From an uncultured Eubacteriales bacterium (GTDB taxonomy: Bacteria; Bacillota; Clostridia; Oscillospirales; UMGS1783), in NCBI GenBank assembly GCA_934456365.1, contig CAKSHC010000003.1, forward strand, positions 124,001-188,000: 64,000 bases of DNA, in the 5' to 3' direction. A program made the position numbers and the translations under genes. This document shows, in pieces, positions 51,226 through 59,024 of the stretch (positions within the stretch are counted from its first letter, which is position 1; every line of letters starts with the position of its first letter). The notes beneath the pieces were generated by a model. The model saw only the letters and a program-made list of their open reading frames with translations. It had not been told where the DNA came from and searched no databases.

Positions 51226-52146
51226 ATGAGCATTTTTCTGAAATATCCGGTGGCCTTTGTGGGGATCACGCAATACTATTCCTCCCGGCACCGCGGGATG
51301 GATCTGGGCTGGTGGGACACGCCCGATCCGCCCGTTTACGCGGCGGGCGAGGGGGTGGTGGCGGCCTGCGGCACCGATGTGGCGACCGGGGCGATCTTCG
51401 CGGTGGTGCGCCATGAAGAGGCGGTGGAGGGCAAGAGCGTGTTTACCCTGTACTGGCACCTGCGCTCTTTGAATGTGATCGCCGGGCAGCGGGTGGCGCT
51501 GGGCGACCGGATCGGTGTGATGGGGCAGACGGGGATCGCGACGGGGGTGCATCTGCACTATGAGGTGTGGATCACGCCGCGCGACTACGGCCCCTGGCGC
51601 CTGAGCGACGGGAGATCCTATGCCGTGGATCCGATCGGGATCACCTATCTTTTCCCGGATCAGGAGCAGAGCGCCGACAACCGCGGCGTTTTGCCGATGC
51701 CGGAGGGGGTGGACCCGGCGACGGGGCGCAAGGCCGATCCCGAACCCGCGCCCGAGCCCGAGCCTGCGCCCGCCTCGCCGGGGATCCGGCCGGGGCAGGC
51801 GGCCTCGCTTTCGCACGCGCCGCTTTACGGGGCCAGCACCTCGTCGCGGCCGGCGGGATTTGTGAGCGGGACCTATTATGCCTGGGACGGCGAGATCATC
51901 GAAAACCGCATCCGGATCACGAATCTGCCCGAGCGCGTGGGTGTGGCGGGACAGGTGACGGGCTGGGTGGAGGCGGCGCTTTTCCCGCATGAGGGGGCGC
52001 GCAAAACGGTGACAGTGCGCCGGGGGGATTCCCTTTGGAGCATTGCCGTCCGGGCCGGACTGAGTCTGGAAGAGGTGATCCGGCTCAATCCGCAGATCGC
52101 CGATCCGGGGCTGATTTACGCAGGGGATACAATTTTTTTATCCTGA
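51226..52146 (+). CDS. Phage endolysin: M23 peptidase with LysM
   Basis: 306-residue lytic enzyme. The M23 zinc site is HRGMD near residues 22-26 and HLHYEV near 110. A Pro/Glu/Ala-rich linker (about 165-190) leads to a C-terminal LysM (VRRGDSLWSIAVRAGLSLEEVIRLN, ...YAGDTIFL). AAGGAGGAG precedes the ATG at 51226. It is the last gene of the phage-like cassette. No signal peptide is seen, so it needs the holin. Confidence 0.9.
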   Translation: MSIFLKYPVAFVGITQYYSSRHRGMDLGWWDTPDPPVYAAGEGVVAACGTDVATGAIFAVVRHEEAVEGKSVFTLYWHLRSLNVIAGQRVALGDRIGVMGQTGIATGVHLHYEVWITPRDYGPWRLSDGRSYAVDPIGITYLFPDQEQSADNRGVLPMPEGVDPATGRKADPEPAPEPEPAPASPGIRPGQAASLSHAPLYGASTSSRPAGFVSGTYYAWDGEIIENRIRITNLPERVGVAGQVTGWVEAALFPHEGARKTVTVRRGDSLWSIAVRAGLSLEEVIRLNPQIADPGLIYAGDTIFLS

Positions 52147-52150
52147 GGGG

Positions 52151-52179
52151 TTGACAAAGGCGGAAGAATCGTGTATAAT
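52151..52179 (+). promoter_or_regulatory. Strong promoter of the lysine riboswitch transcript
   Basis: TTGACA (52151-52156), 17 bp, TATAAT (52174-52179): a perfect sigma-A promoter immediately after the endolysin stop. It separates the phage-like cassette from the ABC transporter. Confidence 0.9.
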
Positions 52180-52202
52180 TCCGCATAACAAAATAAGGCC
52201 GA

Positions 52203-52361
52203 GATAGAGGAGCGGGCTTCATCAGTACCCGGCGGGCGTCAGGAAATGCCGCCGCGGGAAAGGGGAGACCGCCGAAGCGACGCGGGATGCCTGGATGCCG
52301 CGTGGGCTGGGCCGCCGGGAAACACCCGTCGGACTGTCACGAAATTTCGTGAAGCGCTATC
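52203..52361 (+). promoter_or_regulatory. Lysine riboswitch (L box)
   Basis: The conserved order of the L box is present: GATAGAGG..GCG at the 5' end, CTTCA..AGTA, AAAGGGGAG..CGCCGAAGC, GCTGGGCC, GGACTGTCA..GAAATTTC, and TGAAGCGCTATC closing P1 (GATAG at 52203 with CTATC at 52357-52361). Five-helix junction spacing is plausible. It senses lysine and, with the terminator at 52400-52431, would stop transcription when lysine is high. The regulated operon is the amino-acid ABC transporter. Confidence 0.9.
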
Positions 52362-52399
52362 CGTTCCCGAAGCTTATGATAGGATGATAGGCTATGAGA

Positions 52400-52431
52400 A
52401 GGACCGCTTGACGAAGGCGGTCCTTTTTTTG
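52400..52431 (+). terminator. Riboswitch expression-platform terminator
   Basis: AGGACCGC (52400-52407) pairs with GCGGTCCT (52417-52424), with extra TT/AA pairing in the loop, then TTTTTTT. GGATGATAGG at 52382-52391 could pair with the 3' strand of P1 as an alternative helix. Confidence 0.88.
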
Positions 52432-52459
52432 TATTTTTTCAAGAAAGAAGGAAACGAAC

Positions 52460-53326
52460 ATGAAAAGAATTCTCTCGCTGGCAATCCTGGCGGTGATGGC
52501 GATCTCTCTGTGCGCCTGCGCCGCACCCGCGGCCTCTTCTGTCAAGCTGACCGAGGCCAAGAGCCTGGCCGATCTCAAGGGGGCGAAAATCGCCTCTCAG
52601 CCCGGCACCTTTCATCAGCAGGCTGTTGCGCAGATCGAAGGGGTGGTGGCTTCGACCTATCCCGATTTCACCGATCTTCTGATCGCCCTGCAAAGCGGCG
52701 CGATCGACGGGTATGTGGCCGAGGAGCCGACGGCTCTGTCGGTTTGCCTGGCCGATCCGAACCTGACCTATGTGCCCCTCAAGAACAATTCCACCGGCTT
52801 TACCACCACACCGGCCGACGTGGGCATCGCCGTCGGCGTGATCAAGGGCTCGGAGCTTCGTGAATCGATCAACGCGGTTCTGGCCACCCTCGACACCGCG
52901 ACCCGCAAGGAACTGATGGAAAAGGCCATTCGCGCGGCGGCGGGCGAAGCGGTGGACGACTTCACCCTGGGCGAAACCGACCGGGCCGACGGGCCGGTTC
53001 TGCGGGTGGCGATGGAATGCGCCTACCAGCCCTTCAACTGGACCCGCCTCGAGCAGGGCGCGAACACCGTGCCCATCCAGGGCGAGGGCAAGAGCGGCAC
53101 CTATGCCGACGGCTACGACGTGCAGGTGGCCCGCTATGTGGCCGCCAAGCTCGGCCGGAAGCTGGAGATCTATGCGATGGAATGGGATTCGCTGATCCCG
53201 GCGGTGCAGTCGGGCGCGGTGGATGCCATTGTGGCCGGCATGAGCCCGACGGCCGAGCGCGCGCAGGAGATCGATTTCACCGATTGCTATTATGAGTCCG
53301 ACCTTGTGGTCGTGATCCGGAAGTAA
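52460..53326 (+). CDS. Circularly permuted amino-acid-binding lipoprotein
   Basis: 288-residue solute-binding lipoprotein of the SBP_bac_3 type with its halves swapped. A signal peptide with lipobox LCAC (Cys 20) is followed directly by the usual second half (about 35-165: SLADLKGAKIASQPGTFHQQ, LIALQSGAIDGYVAEEPTA). The usual first half is at the C-terminus (181-288: LRVAMECAYQPFNW, GYDVQVARYVAAKLGRKLEI, WDSLIPAVQSGAVDAIVAGM, DFTDCYYESDLVVVIRK). The permuted order keeps both lobes intact, so the fold can close. Regulated by the lysine riboswitch, hence probably lysine-binding. Confidence 0.9.
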   Translation: MKRILSLAILAVMAISLCACAAPAASSVKLTEAKSLADLKGAKIASQPGTFHQQAVAQIEGVVASTYPDFTDLLIALQSGAIDGYVAEEPTALSVCLADPNLTYVPLKNNSTGFTTTPADVGIAVGVIKGSELRESINAVLATLDTATRKELMEKAIRAAAGEAVDDFTLGETDRADGPVLRVAMECAYQPFNWTRLEQGANTVPIQGEGKSGTYADGYDVQVARYVAAKLGRKLEIYAMEWDSLIPAVQSGAVDAIVAGMSPTAERAQEIDFTDCYYESDLVVVIRK

Positions 53327-53330
53327 AACC

Positions 53331-54095
53331 ATGGAATTTTTCAGCGACGTTTGGACCATTCTGAAAACCTACTACCCGCAGCTGCTGGCCGGGGTGGGCA
53401 ACACCCTTCTCCTGGCCCTGACCGGCACGGTGGCAGGGCTGCTGATCGGGCTTCTGACCGGCATTGCGCGCACCACCCCCCTTTCCCGCCACGGCTTCCT
53501 GCGCTTTCTGCAGAAGCTTCTCAACGGGATCATCGCGGTGTATGTGGAGATCTTCCGCGGCACGCCGATGATGGTGCAGGCCATGGTTATCTACTGGGGC
53601 TATGCCTTCGCCACCGGCGGCAAAACGTTGGCGCTCATCCCCTCGGGGATCCTGATCGTATCGATCAACACCGGCGCCTATATGGCCGAGATCGTGCGCG
53701 GCGGCATTCTCTCGATCGATAAGGGCCAGTTCGAGGGGGCCATGTCCATCGGCCTGACCCATTCGCAGACCATGCTGCGCATCATCCTGCCGCAGGTGCT
53801 GCGCAATATCCTGCCTTCGGTGAGCAACGAATTCGTCATCAACGTGAAGGACACCTCGGTGCTCAACGTGATCGGCGTGACCGAGCTTTATTACTTCGCC
53901 GGCATCATCAAGCGCCAGAATTTCCAGACCTTCCAGACCTATCTGGTGATCTGCGTGCTCTACTTTATCATGACCTTTGCCATCACCCGCCTCCTGCGCC
54001 TTTGCGAGCGCAAGCTGGAGGGCAAGGAGCATTACACCGTGTTTGGCTCGCAGAGCGATCCGCAGGCTGAAATTCATCTGGAAAAGGAGGCGTGA
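53331..54095 (+). CDS. Amino-acid ABC transporter permease
   Basis: 254-residue membrane permease of the HisM/GlnP type, five to six helices. VEIFRGTPMMVQAMVIYWG and the EAA-loop region (EGAMSIGLTHSQTMLRIILPQVLRNILPS) are typical. Four bp after the binding protein gene; overlaps none. The lysine riboswitch upstream makes lysine the likely substrate. The permease resembles one half of a homodimer. Confidence 0.93.
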   Translation: MEFFSDVWTILKTYYPQLLAGVGNTLLLALTGTVAGLLIGLLTGIARTTPLSRHGFLRFLQKLLNGIIAVYVEIFRGTPMMVQAMVIYWGYAFATGGKTLALIPSGILIVSINTGAYMAEIVRGGILSIDKGQFEGAMSIGLTHSQTMLRIILPQVLRNILPSVSNEFVINVKDTSVLNVIGVTELYYFAGIIKRQNFQTFQTYLVICVLYFIMTFAITRLLRLCERKLEGKEHYTVFGSQSDPQAEIHLEKEA

Positions 54096-54097
54096 GC

Positions 54098-54832
54098 ATG
54101 GAACCGATCTTAGAGCTGCGCCACCTCCAGAAATCCTTCGGCGACCACGCCGTGCTGCGCGATATCCATCTGGCCGTTTACCCCGGGGAAACGCTGAGCA
54201 TCATCGGCTCCTCCGGCTCGGGCAAATCCACTTTGCTGCGCTGTGTGAACCTGCTGGAGGAGCCCTCCTCCGGCGAGATCTTTTTCCATGGGAAAAACGT
54301 GCAGGACCGCAGCGTGGACATCTGCCGCACCCGCGCGCAGATGGTGATGGTGTTTCAGAGCTTCAATCTGTTCAACAATCTGACCGTGCTGCAAAACTGC
54401 CTCATCGGCCCGATGCGGGTGCTGAAGATCAGCCGCGCCGAGGCCGAGGAGCGTGCCATGAAATACCTCGACCGCGTGGGCATGACCCCCTTTATCCATG
54501 CCCGTCCCCGCCAGCTCTCCGGCGGCCAGAAGCAGCGCGCCGCCATCGCGCGGGCGCTGTGCATGGAGCCCGAGGTGCTGCTGTTTGACGAGCCCACCTC
54601 GGCCCTCGACCCCGAAATGGTCGGCGAGGTGCTCGAGGTGATGCGTTCGCTCGCCAAGGAGGGGCGCACCATGCTCATCGTGACCCACGAAATGGCCTTC
54701 GCGCGCGACGTGTCCGACCGCGTGGTCTTTATGAAAGACGGGGTGATCTGCGAAGAGGGCGCGCCCGAGCAGATCTTCGGCAGTCCCGCTAAGCCCGAAA
54801 CAAGAGAATTCCTCGCCCGGTTTTTGGGGTGA
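54098..54832 (+). CDS. Amino-acid ABC transporter ATP-binding protein
   Basis: 244-residue ATPase. Walker A GSSGSGKST, Q-loop VFQSFNLFNNL, signature LSGGQKQRAAIARAL, Walker B VLLFDEPTSALD and the switch His in VTHEMAFA are all present. GlnQ/HisP-like. Start at 54098 with GGAGG seven bases upstream; the GTG at 54092 is an alternative. Confidence 0.95.
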   Translation: MEPILELRHLQKSFGDHAVLRDIHLAVYPGETLSIIGSSGSGKSTLLRCVNLLEEPSSGEIFFHGKNVQDRSVDICRTRAQMVMVFQSFNLFNNLTVLQNCLIGPMRVLKISRAEAEERAMKYLDRVGMTPFIHARPRQLSGGQKQRAAIARALCMEPEVLLFDEPTSALDPEMVGEVLEVMRSLAKEGRTMLIVTHEMAFARDVSDRVVFMKDGVICEEGAPEQIFGSPAKPETREFLARFLG

Positions 54833-54840
54833 GAAAAGGA

Positions 54841-54873
54841 AAAGGCTGAGTCGAAAGACTCAGCCTTTTTTCT
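54841..54873. terminator. Bidirectional terminator
   Basis: A 12-bp perfect stem AAAGGCTGAGTC/GACTCAGCCTTT on a GAAA loop followed by TTTTTC, between the transporter operon and the convergent XRE gene. Confidence 0.9.
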
Positions 54874-54874
54874 T

Positions 54875-55144
54875 TCAGAGCCATCTTTGAATGTCGGCCA
54901 GCTCCCGCTGGATCTGCTCCAGCCGGGCCGCCAGCTCCCGCCGGGTGGGCACCGGCGGCTTGCGCCCCACCAGCTCGTCCAGTGTGACCCCGAAAAAATC
55001 CGCCAGCTTCCAGAGCGCCTCGCTGTCCGGATTCGTTTTCCCCGTTTCGTAGTTCGAAAGCGTTTTCTGATCGATCCCCGTTTCACGCGACACGTCAATC
55101 TGCCGCAGGTCCCGATCCTCCCGCAAGTCCCTCAGCCTTTGCAA
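54875..55144 (-). CDS. XRE-family regulator with C-terminal coiled coil
   Basis: 89-residue DNA-binding protein: HTH in QIDVSRETGIDQKTLSNYETGK, then a helix ending in ELAARLEQIQRELADIQRWL. Longer frames start at ATGs that would overlap the -10, so the TTG at 55144 preceded by AAGGGAGGG is preferred. It faces the collagen-like gene with overlapping -35 boxes and may regulate it. Confidence 0.8.
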   Translation of the reverse strand: MQRLRDLREDRDLRQIDVSRETGIDQKTLSNYETGKTNPDSEALWKLADFFGVTLDELVGRKPPVPTRRELAARLEQIQRELADIQRWL

Positions 55145-55171
55145 ACCCCATCCCTCCCTTTGCCCCATCAT

Positions 55172-55223
55172 ACTATAATTTTCCTACAACAGCCTTGACA
55201 AAGGAAGAAATTACCTCTATACT
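55172..55223. promoter_or_regulatory. Face-to-face promoters of XRE gene and collagen-like gene
   Basis: Plus: TTGACA (55195-55200), 17 bp, TATACT (55218-55223). Minus: TTGTCA (55201-55196), 18 bp, TATAGT (55177-55172). The two -35 elements overlap completely, so the promoters compete or share control. Confidence 0.72.
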
Positions 55224-55277
55224 GTAAAATATACTAATATATTCCTATAGAAAGATGACTAAAGGAGGAATTGACCT

Positions 55278-58200
55278 ATGGAAAAAGCAGGGAAGAAACG
55301 GAGCGTGTGGCTGTGGATCACGGCTCTGGTCGCCGCCGCGGCGCTGATCGTGGGCTGTATGGCGCTGCTGAAAAAGGAGAGCGCGCCGGCCTCGGTCACG
55401 GTGGCCGACGGGCTTTCGGCTTATGAGCTGGCCGTGGCGCAGGGGTATGCGGGCAGCGTGCAGGAATGGCTGGGGTCGCTGCAGGGGCGCTCGGCCTATG
55501 AAATTGCCTGCGAGCACGGATTTTCGGGCAGCGAAAGCGAATGGCTTTCTTCGCTGCAGGCCCAAAGCGAAAAACCGGCAGCCGGGCTGAAAACGGCCTC
55601 CTTCAATGAAAAGGGCGAGCTGGTGCTCACCCTGAGCGACAACTCCACCATCCTCGTCGGCCGCGCCGTGGGGCGCGACGGGCAGGACGGCGTGAGCGTC
55701 AGCGAGGCGTGCCTCAACGAACAGGGGCAGCTCGTGCTCACCTTTTCCGATGGAAAAACCGTCAACCTCGACCGGGTGGTCGGCCAGAAGGGAAGCGACG
55801 GGGTGAGCGTGACCGCCGCCTCGATCGATGAGCAGGGCCGTCTTGTGCTCGGCTTCTCCAACGGCGAAGAGCGCGTTCTCGGCTCGGTGATCGGCGCCGC
55901 GGGTGAGCAGGGCGTGCCCGGCGAAAAGGGCGAAGCGGGCGTGAGCGTGGCTTCCGCCGGGCTCAATGAGCGCGGCGAGCTGATCCTTTCCTATTCGGAC
56001 GGGCGCGAGCCGCAGAACCTCGGCCGCGTGGTCGGCGAAAAAGGCGAGCAGGGAGAGGCCGGCGAAGCGGGTGTGGGCGTGCGCAGCGCCGCCCTCAATT
56101 CGCAGGGCGAGCTGGTGCTCACCCTGACCACCGGCCAGCCGGTCAACGTTGGCCGGGTGCTCGGCGCACAGGGTGAGAAAGGCGAGCAAGGCGAAAAGGG
56201 TGAAACCGGCGCTCAGGGCGCGCAGGGTGAGAAAGGCGAACAGGGCGCGCAGGGTGAGAAGGGCGAGCAGGGCGAAAAAGGCGAGGCCGGGCTCGGCATC
56301 GCGCAGGCCCGCATCAACTCCCGCGGCGAGCTGGTGCTCACCTATACCGACAACCGCATCGAAAATCTCGGCCCGATCGTCGGCGCGCAGGGCGAAAAAG
56401 GCGAGCAGGGTGAAAAGGGCGAAACCGGAGCCCAGGGCCCGCAGGGAGAAAAAGGCGAGCAGGGCGAAAAAGGAGAAACGGGCGAAACCGGCCTTGGCAT
56501 CCAGTCGATCCGCATCGAGCAGGGCCGCCTGCAAATGACCCTGACCGACGGCACTCCCCTCGACCTCGGCTCGATCGTCGGCCCGCAGGGCGAGAAGGGC
56601 GATCCGGGCGAGGATGGCGTGGGGGTGACCGGCGCCGGAATCAATGAGCTGGGCGAGCTGATTCTTTCCTATTCGGACGGGCGCGAGCCGCAGAATCTCG
56701 GCCGTGTGGTTGGAGCCCAGGGCGCGCCCGGCGAAAAGGGCGAAACCGGGGCTCAGGGCCCGCAGGGTGAGAAGGGTGAAACCGGGGCGCAGGGCCCGCA
56801 GGGTGAGAAGGGCGAAACCGGGGCGCAGGGCCCGCAGGGCGAAAAGGGCGAAACCGGAGCGCAGGGCGTGCCCGGCGAGAAGGGTGAAACCGGCGAAGCG
56901 GGTGTGAGCCTGACCGGAGCCGCGATCAACGAGGAAGGCAAGCTGGTGCTTTCCTATTCGGACGGGCGCGAGCCGCAGGTGCTGGGAATTGTGGTCGGCG
57001 CGCAGGGTGAAAAAGGCGAAACCGGAGCCCAGGGCGAGAAGGGCGAGGCCGGCGTGGGCGTGGCCGAAGCCGGGATCGATGAAGAAGGCAAGCTGAGCAT
57101 CACCCTTTCCACCGGCCGGGTGCTCACGCTGGGCGTGGTGCGCGGCGCCGACGGCGTGGGCATCGAAAGCCTTTCTCTGCGCGAGGATGGGCATCTTCTC
57201 ATCTCTCTTTCCAACGGGCGCGAGCTCGACCTCGGGCAGGTCAAGGGCGAAGCGGGCGTGGGGGTGGAAGGCGCCGAGATCGACGGGCAGGGCTGCCTGA
57301 GCATCTCCCTTTCCAACGGGAAAACCATCCCGCTGGGCCGGGTTGTCGGCGCGGCGGGCGAGAGCGTGACCGCCGTGGCCATCAGCACCGACGGCGACCT
57401 CCTCGTCACCCTCGGCTCCGGCGCCCCGCAGAACCTCGGCCGCGTGGTCGGCGAGCAGGGCCCGCAGGGCGAGAAGGGCGACCCCGGCGAAAAGGGCGAG
57501 CAGGGGAGAGGCATCCTGAAAACGGAGATCGATGGTTCGAAACTTATTATCTATTATACAGATGGTTCAATCGATACGCTTGATTTGAACGGAACATCCG
57601 GGAATCCGGAAAAAGAAGTACTGGTGTACAGTTTGCTGTCTGATGGTACCTATGGTGTAATGGCTGGTGGAATGGCAAAATATGTGGCGAACATAGAAAT
57701 TCCATCTGTTCATAATGGAGTTGACGTTACACAGATTCTATCAAATGGATTTTCCGGGTTGACATCTCTGCAATCGATAGCCATTCCTGAAAGTGTCGTC
57801 CGCATTGGCAGCGAAGCATTTAATGGATGTACAGGTTTACAGGTGGTTAAGTGGTCGGATAATATTACAAAATTGGGGGCGAAAGCTTTTTATGGTTGTA
57901 CCGAATTGACCGATGTGACCATTCCCCGAAAACTAAGTGTTATTGAGACGTATACTTTTTCCGAATGTAGTTCTTTGGGTATTCTTACTATCCCAGACAA
58001 CATCAAAAAGATTGGTGCCCATGCATTTGAGTCTGCCGGATTGGAAAAAGTTATATTTGAGAATGCAAAGTGGGAAACAGATACCATGAGCTATGGCAAA
58101 AATTCTACTGAGAGCAGTGACCTAATTTCGGGCCATAGCACTAAAATATTTTACTTTAAAGCATCAGATGAAAACAATGGTGGAGATGGCTACTACAATA

Positions 58201-58319
58201 TAGCTTCACCAGAAAATGCAGCAAAAGCTCTTAGTAAATTGGTTAGTTTTAAACCGTCTGAAAAAAGTAAATATTGGTATGCCTTTAAAGCTTATAGATA
58301 TACGTGGTATTCGAAGTAA
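55278..58319 (+). CDS. Collagen-like surface protein with C-terminal leucine-rich repeats
   Basis: 1013-residue exported surface protein. The N-terminus has a TM/signal segment with a possible lipobox (LIVGC, Cys about 27), two SAYE-x-A-x2-G-(F/Y) modules ending in SLQ, and then alternating short beta-repeats (INE-x-GEL-x-L-x-YSDG, NLGRVVG) and Gly-X-Y stretches (GEKGEQGEKGETGAQGPQG). From about residue 751 the protein becomes a BspA-like leucine-rich repeat domain (LTSLQSIAIPESVVRIGSEA FNGC-type repeats). The DNA switches from very GC-rich to AT-rich exactly there (near 57530), implying a fused, recently acquired end. Role in adhesion is inference. Confidence 0.88.
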   Translation: MEKAGKKRSVWLWITALVAAAALIVGCMALLKKESAPASVTVADGLSAYELAVAQGYAGSVQEWLGSLQGRSAYEIACEHGFSGSESEWLSSLQAQSEKPAAGLKTASFNEKGELVLTLSDNSTILVGRAVGRDGQDGVSVSEACLNEQGQLVLTFSDGKTVNLDRVVGQKGSDGVSVTAASIDEQGRLVLGFSNGEERVLGSVIGAAGEQGVPGEKGEAGVSVASAGLNERGELILSYSDGREPQNLGRVVGEKGEQGEAGEAGVGVRSAALNSQGELVLTLTTGQPVNVGRVLGAQGEKGEQGEKGETGAQGAQGEKGEQGAQGEKGEQGEKGEAGLGIAQARINSRGELVLTYTDNRIENLGPIVGAQGEKGEQGEKGETGAQGPQGEKGEQGEKGETGETGLGIQSIRIEQGRLQMTLTDGTPLDLGSIVGPQGEKGDPGEDGVGVTGAGINELGELILSYSDGREPQNLGRVVGAQGAPGEKGETGAQGPQGEKGETGAQGPQGEKGETGAQGPQGEKGETGAQGVPGEKGETGEAGVSLTGAAINEEGKLVLSYSDGREPQVLGIVVGAQGEKGETGAQGEKGEAGVGVAEAGIDEEGKLSITLSTGRVLTLGVVRGADGVGIESLSLREDGHLLISLSNGRELDLGQVKGEAGVGVEGAEIDGQGCLSISLSNGKTIPLGRVVGAAGESVTAVAISTDGDLLVTLGSGAPQNLGRVVGEQGPQGEKGDPGEKGEQGRGILKTEIDGSKLIIYYTDGSIDTLDLNGTSGNPEKEVLVYSLLSDGTYGVMAGGMAKYVANIEIPSVHNGVDVTQILSNGFSGLTSLQSIAIPESVVRIGSEAFNGCTGLQVVKWSDNITKLGAKAFYGCTELTDVTIPRKLSVIETYTFSECSSLGILTIPDNIKKIGAHAFESAGLEKVIFENAKWETDTMSYGKNSTESSDLISGHSTKIFYFKASDENNGGDGYYNIASPENAAKALSKLVSFKPSEKSKYWYAFKAYRYTWYSK

Positions 58320-58360
58320 ATTGTAAGGAAAATAAGAGAAAAGTCAAAAAGGAGAGAAAA

Positions 58361-58891
58361 ATGCATCCGATTTTCACCATGCAGTATGGCGAATTCGCCG
58401 CGGCGGATGAGCTGCGGGAAAAGCTGAAGGCTTCGGTTTTTGTTCCGGCCTCGGCGCAGGAAAAGGAGATCGATTTTCTGCTGTATCGCCCCGGGAGGTC
58501 GGGGGGCCGGGTGGTCACGGTGCAGGTTAAAACCTCGCGCTCCTATTCGGGAAAGCATCGGCAGAATTTCTGGTTCAATCGCTTTGTCCCGGGGGAAAAC
58601 GCCGATTGGTTTCTGCTTTTCTGCCTGTATCCGAAGCTTTCCGCCGATGCCGATTCGGGCGTGGGCGCGGTTGATTGGGACCATGTGATCCTCGCTTTTC
58701 GGCAAGCGGAAATGAAGGCCTTTCTGGATGAGCTGCATCTGAAAAAGAATCCCGAAAAGCCGGACAGCAAGTTTGCCGTCGCCTTCGATCGCAAAACGGT
58801 TGTTTTCCAAACAAGAGGCTGCGGCGAGGAGAGGGACATCAGCCGTTTTCTTCTTTCAAATCGTCTGCCCGAGCTGCAGGCCGATTTATAA
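58361..58891 (+). CDS. PD-(D/E)XK-like hypothetical protein
   Basis: 176-residue protein with a nuclease-like pattern: Asp in KEIDFLLYRPG, then Gln-X-Lys in VVTVQVKTSRSYSG, plus an upstream Glu-rich helix. This resembles restriction-endonuclease-fold proteins, but the first strand is not certain and no methylase lies nearby. GGAGAG precedes the ATG at 58361. Follows the collagen-like gene by 41 bp and has no clear promoter of its own. Confidence 0.6.
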   Translation: MHPIFTMQYGEFAAADELREKLKASVFVPASAQEKEIDFLLYRPGRSGGRVVTVQVKTSRSYSGKHRQNFWFNRFVPGENADWFLLFCLYPKLSADADSGVGAVDWDHVILAFRQAEMKAFLDELHLKKNPEKPDSKFAVAFDRKTVVFQTRGCGEERDISRFLLSNRLPELQADL

Positions 58892-58941
58892 GCCGTTTTG
58901 GGGCGCCGCGCAGATCCTGGAAAGCTATCTCAAGCTCCGAT

Positions 58942-58986
58942 AAAAAGAAGGGTGCGGACCGAATCGGTCTGCACCCTTCTTTTTTT
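58942..58986. terminator. Bidirectional terminator
   Basis: A long stem AAAAAGAAGGGTGC with GCACCCTTCTTTTT, extended by an inner GGACCGA/TCGGTCT pairing with one wobble, then T's; between convergent genes. Confidence 0.85.
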
Positions 58987-59024
58987 CATGCGGCGAGCGA
59001 GGAGGATCGCGCCGCAGGGAAAGC

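Noticed and set aside
40600..52460. Attachment sites or integrase of a normal prophage
   Set aside because: No integrase frame and no direct repeat pair found by eye at the cassette ends; tRNA-Gly at 63.2 kb is too far away and has no paired repeat visible.
55900..57520. CRISPR-like array
   Set aside because: Repeats are codon-based Gly-X-Y units in one long frame, without constant spacers.
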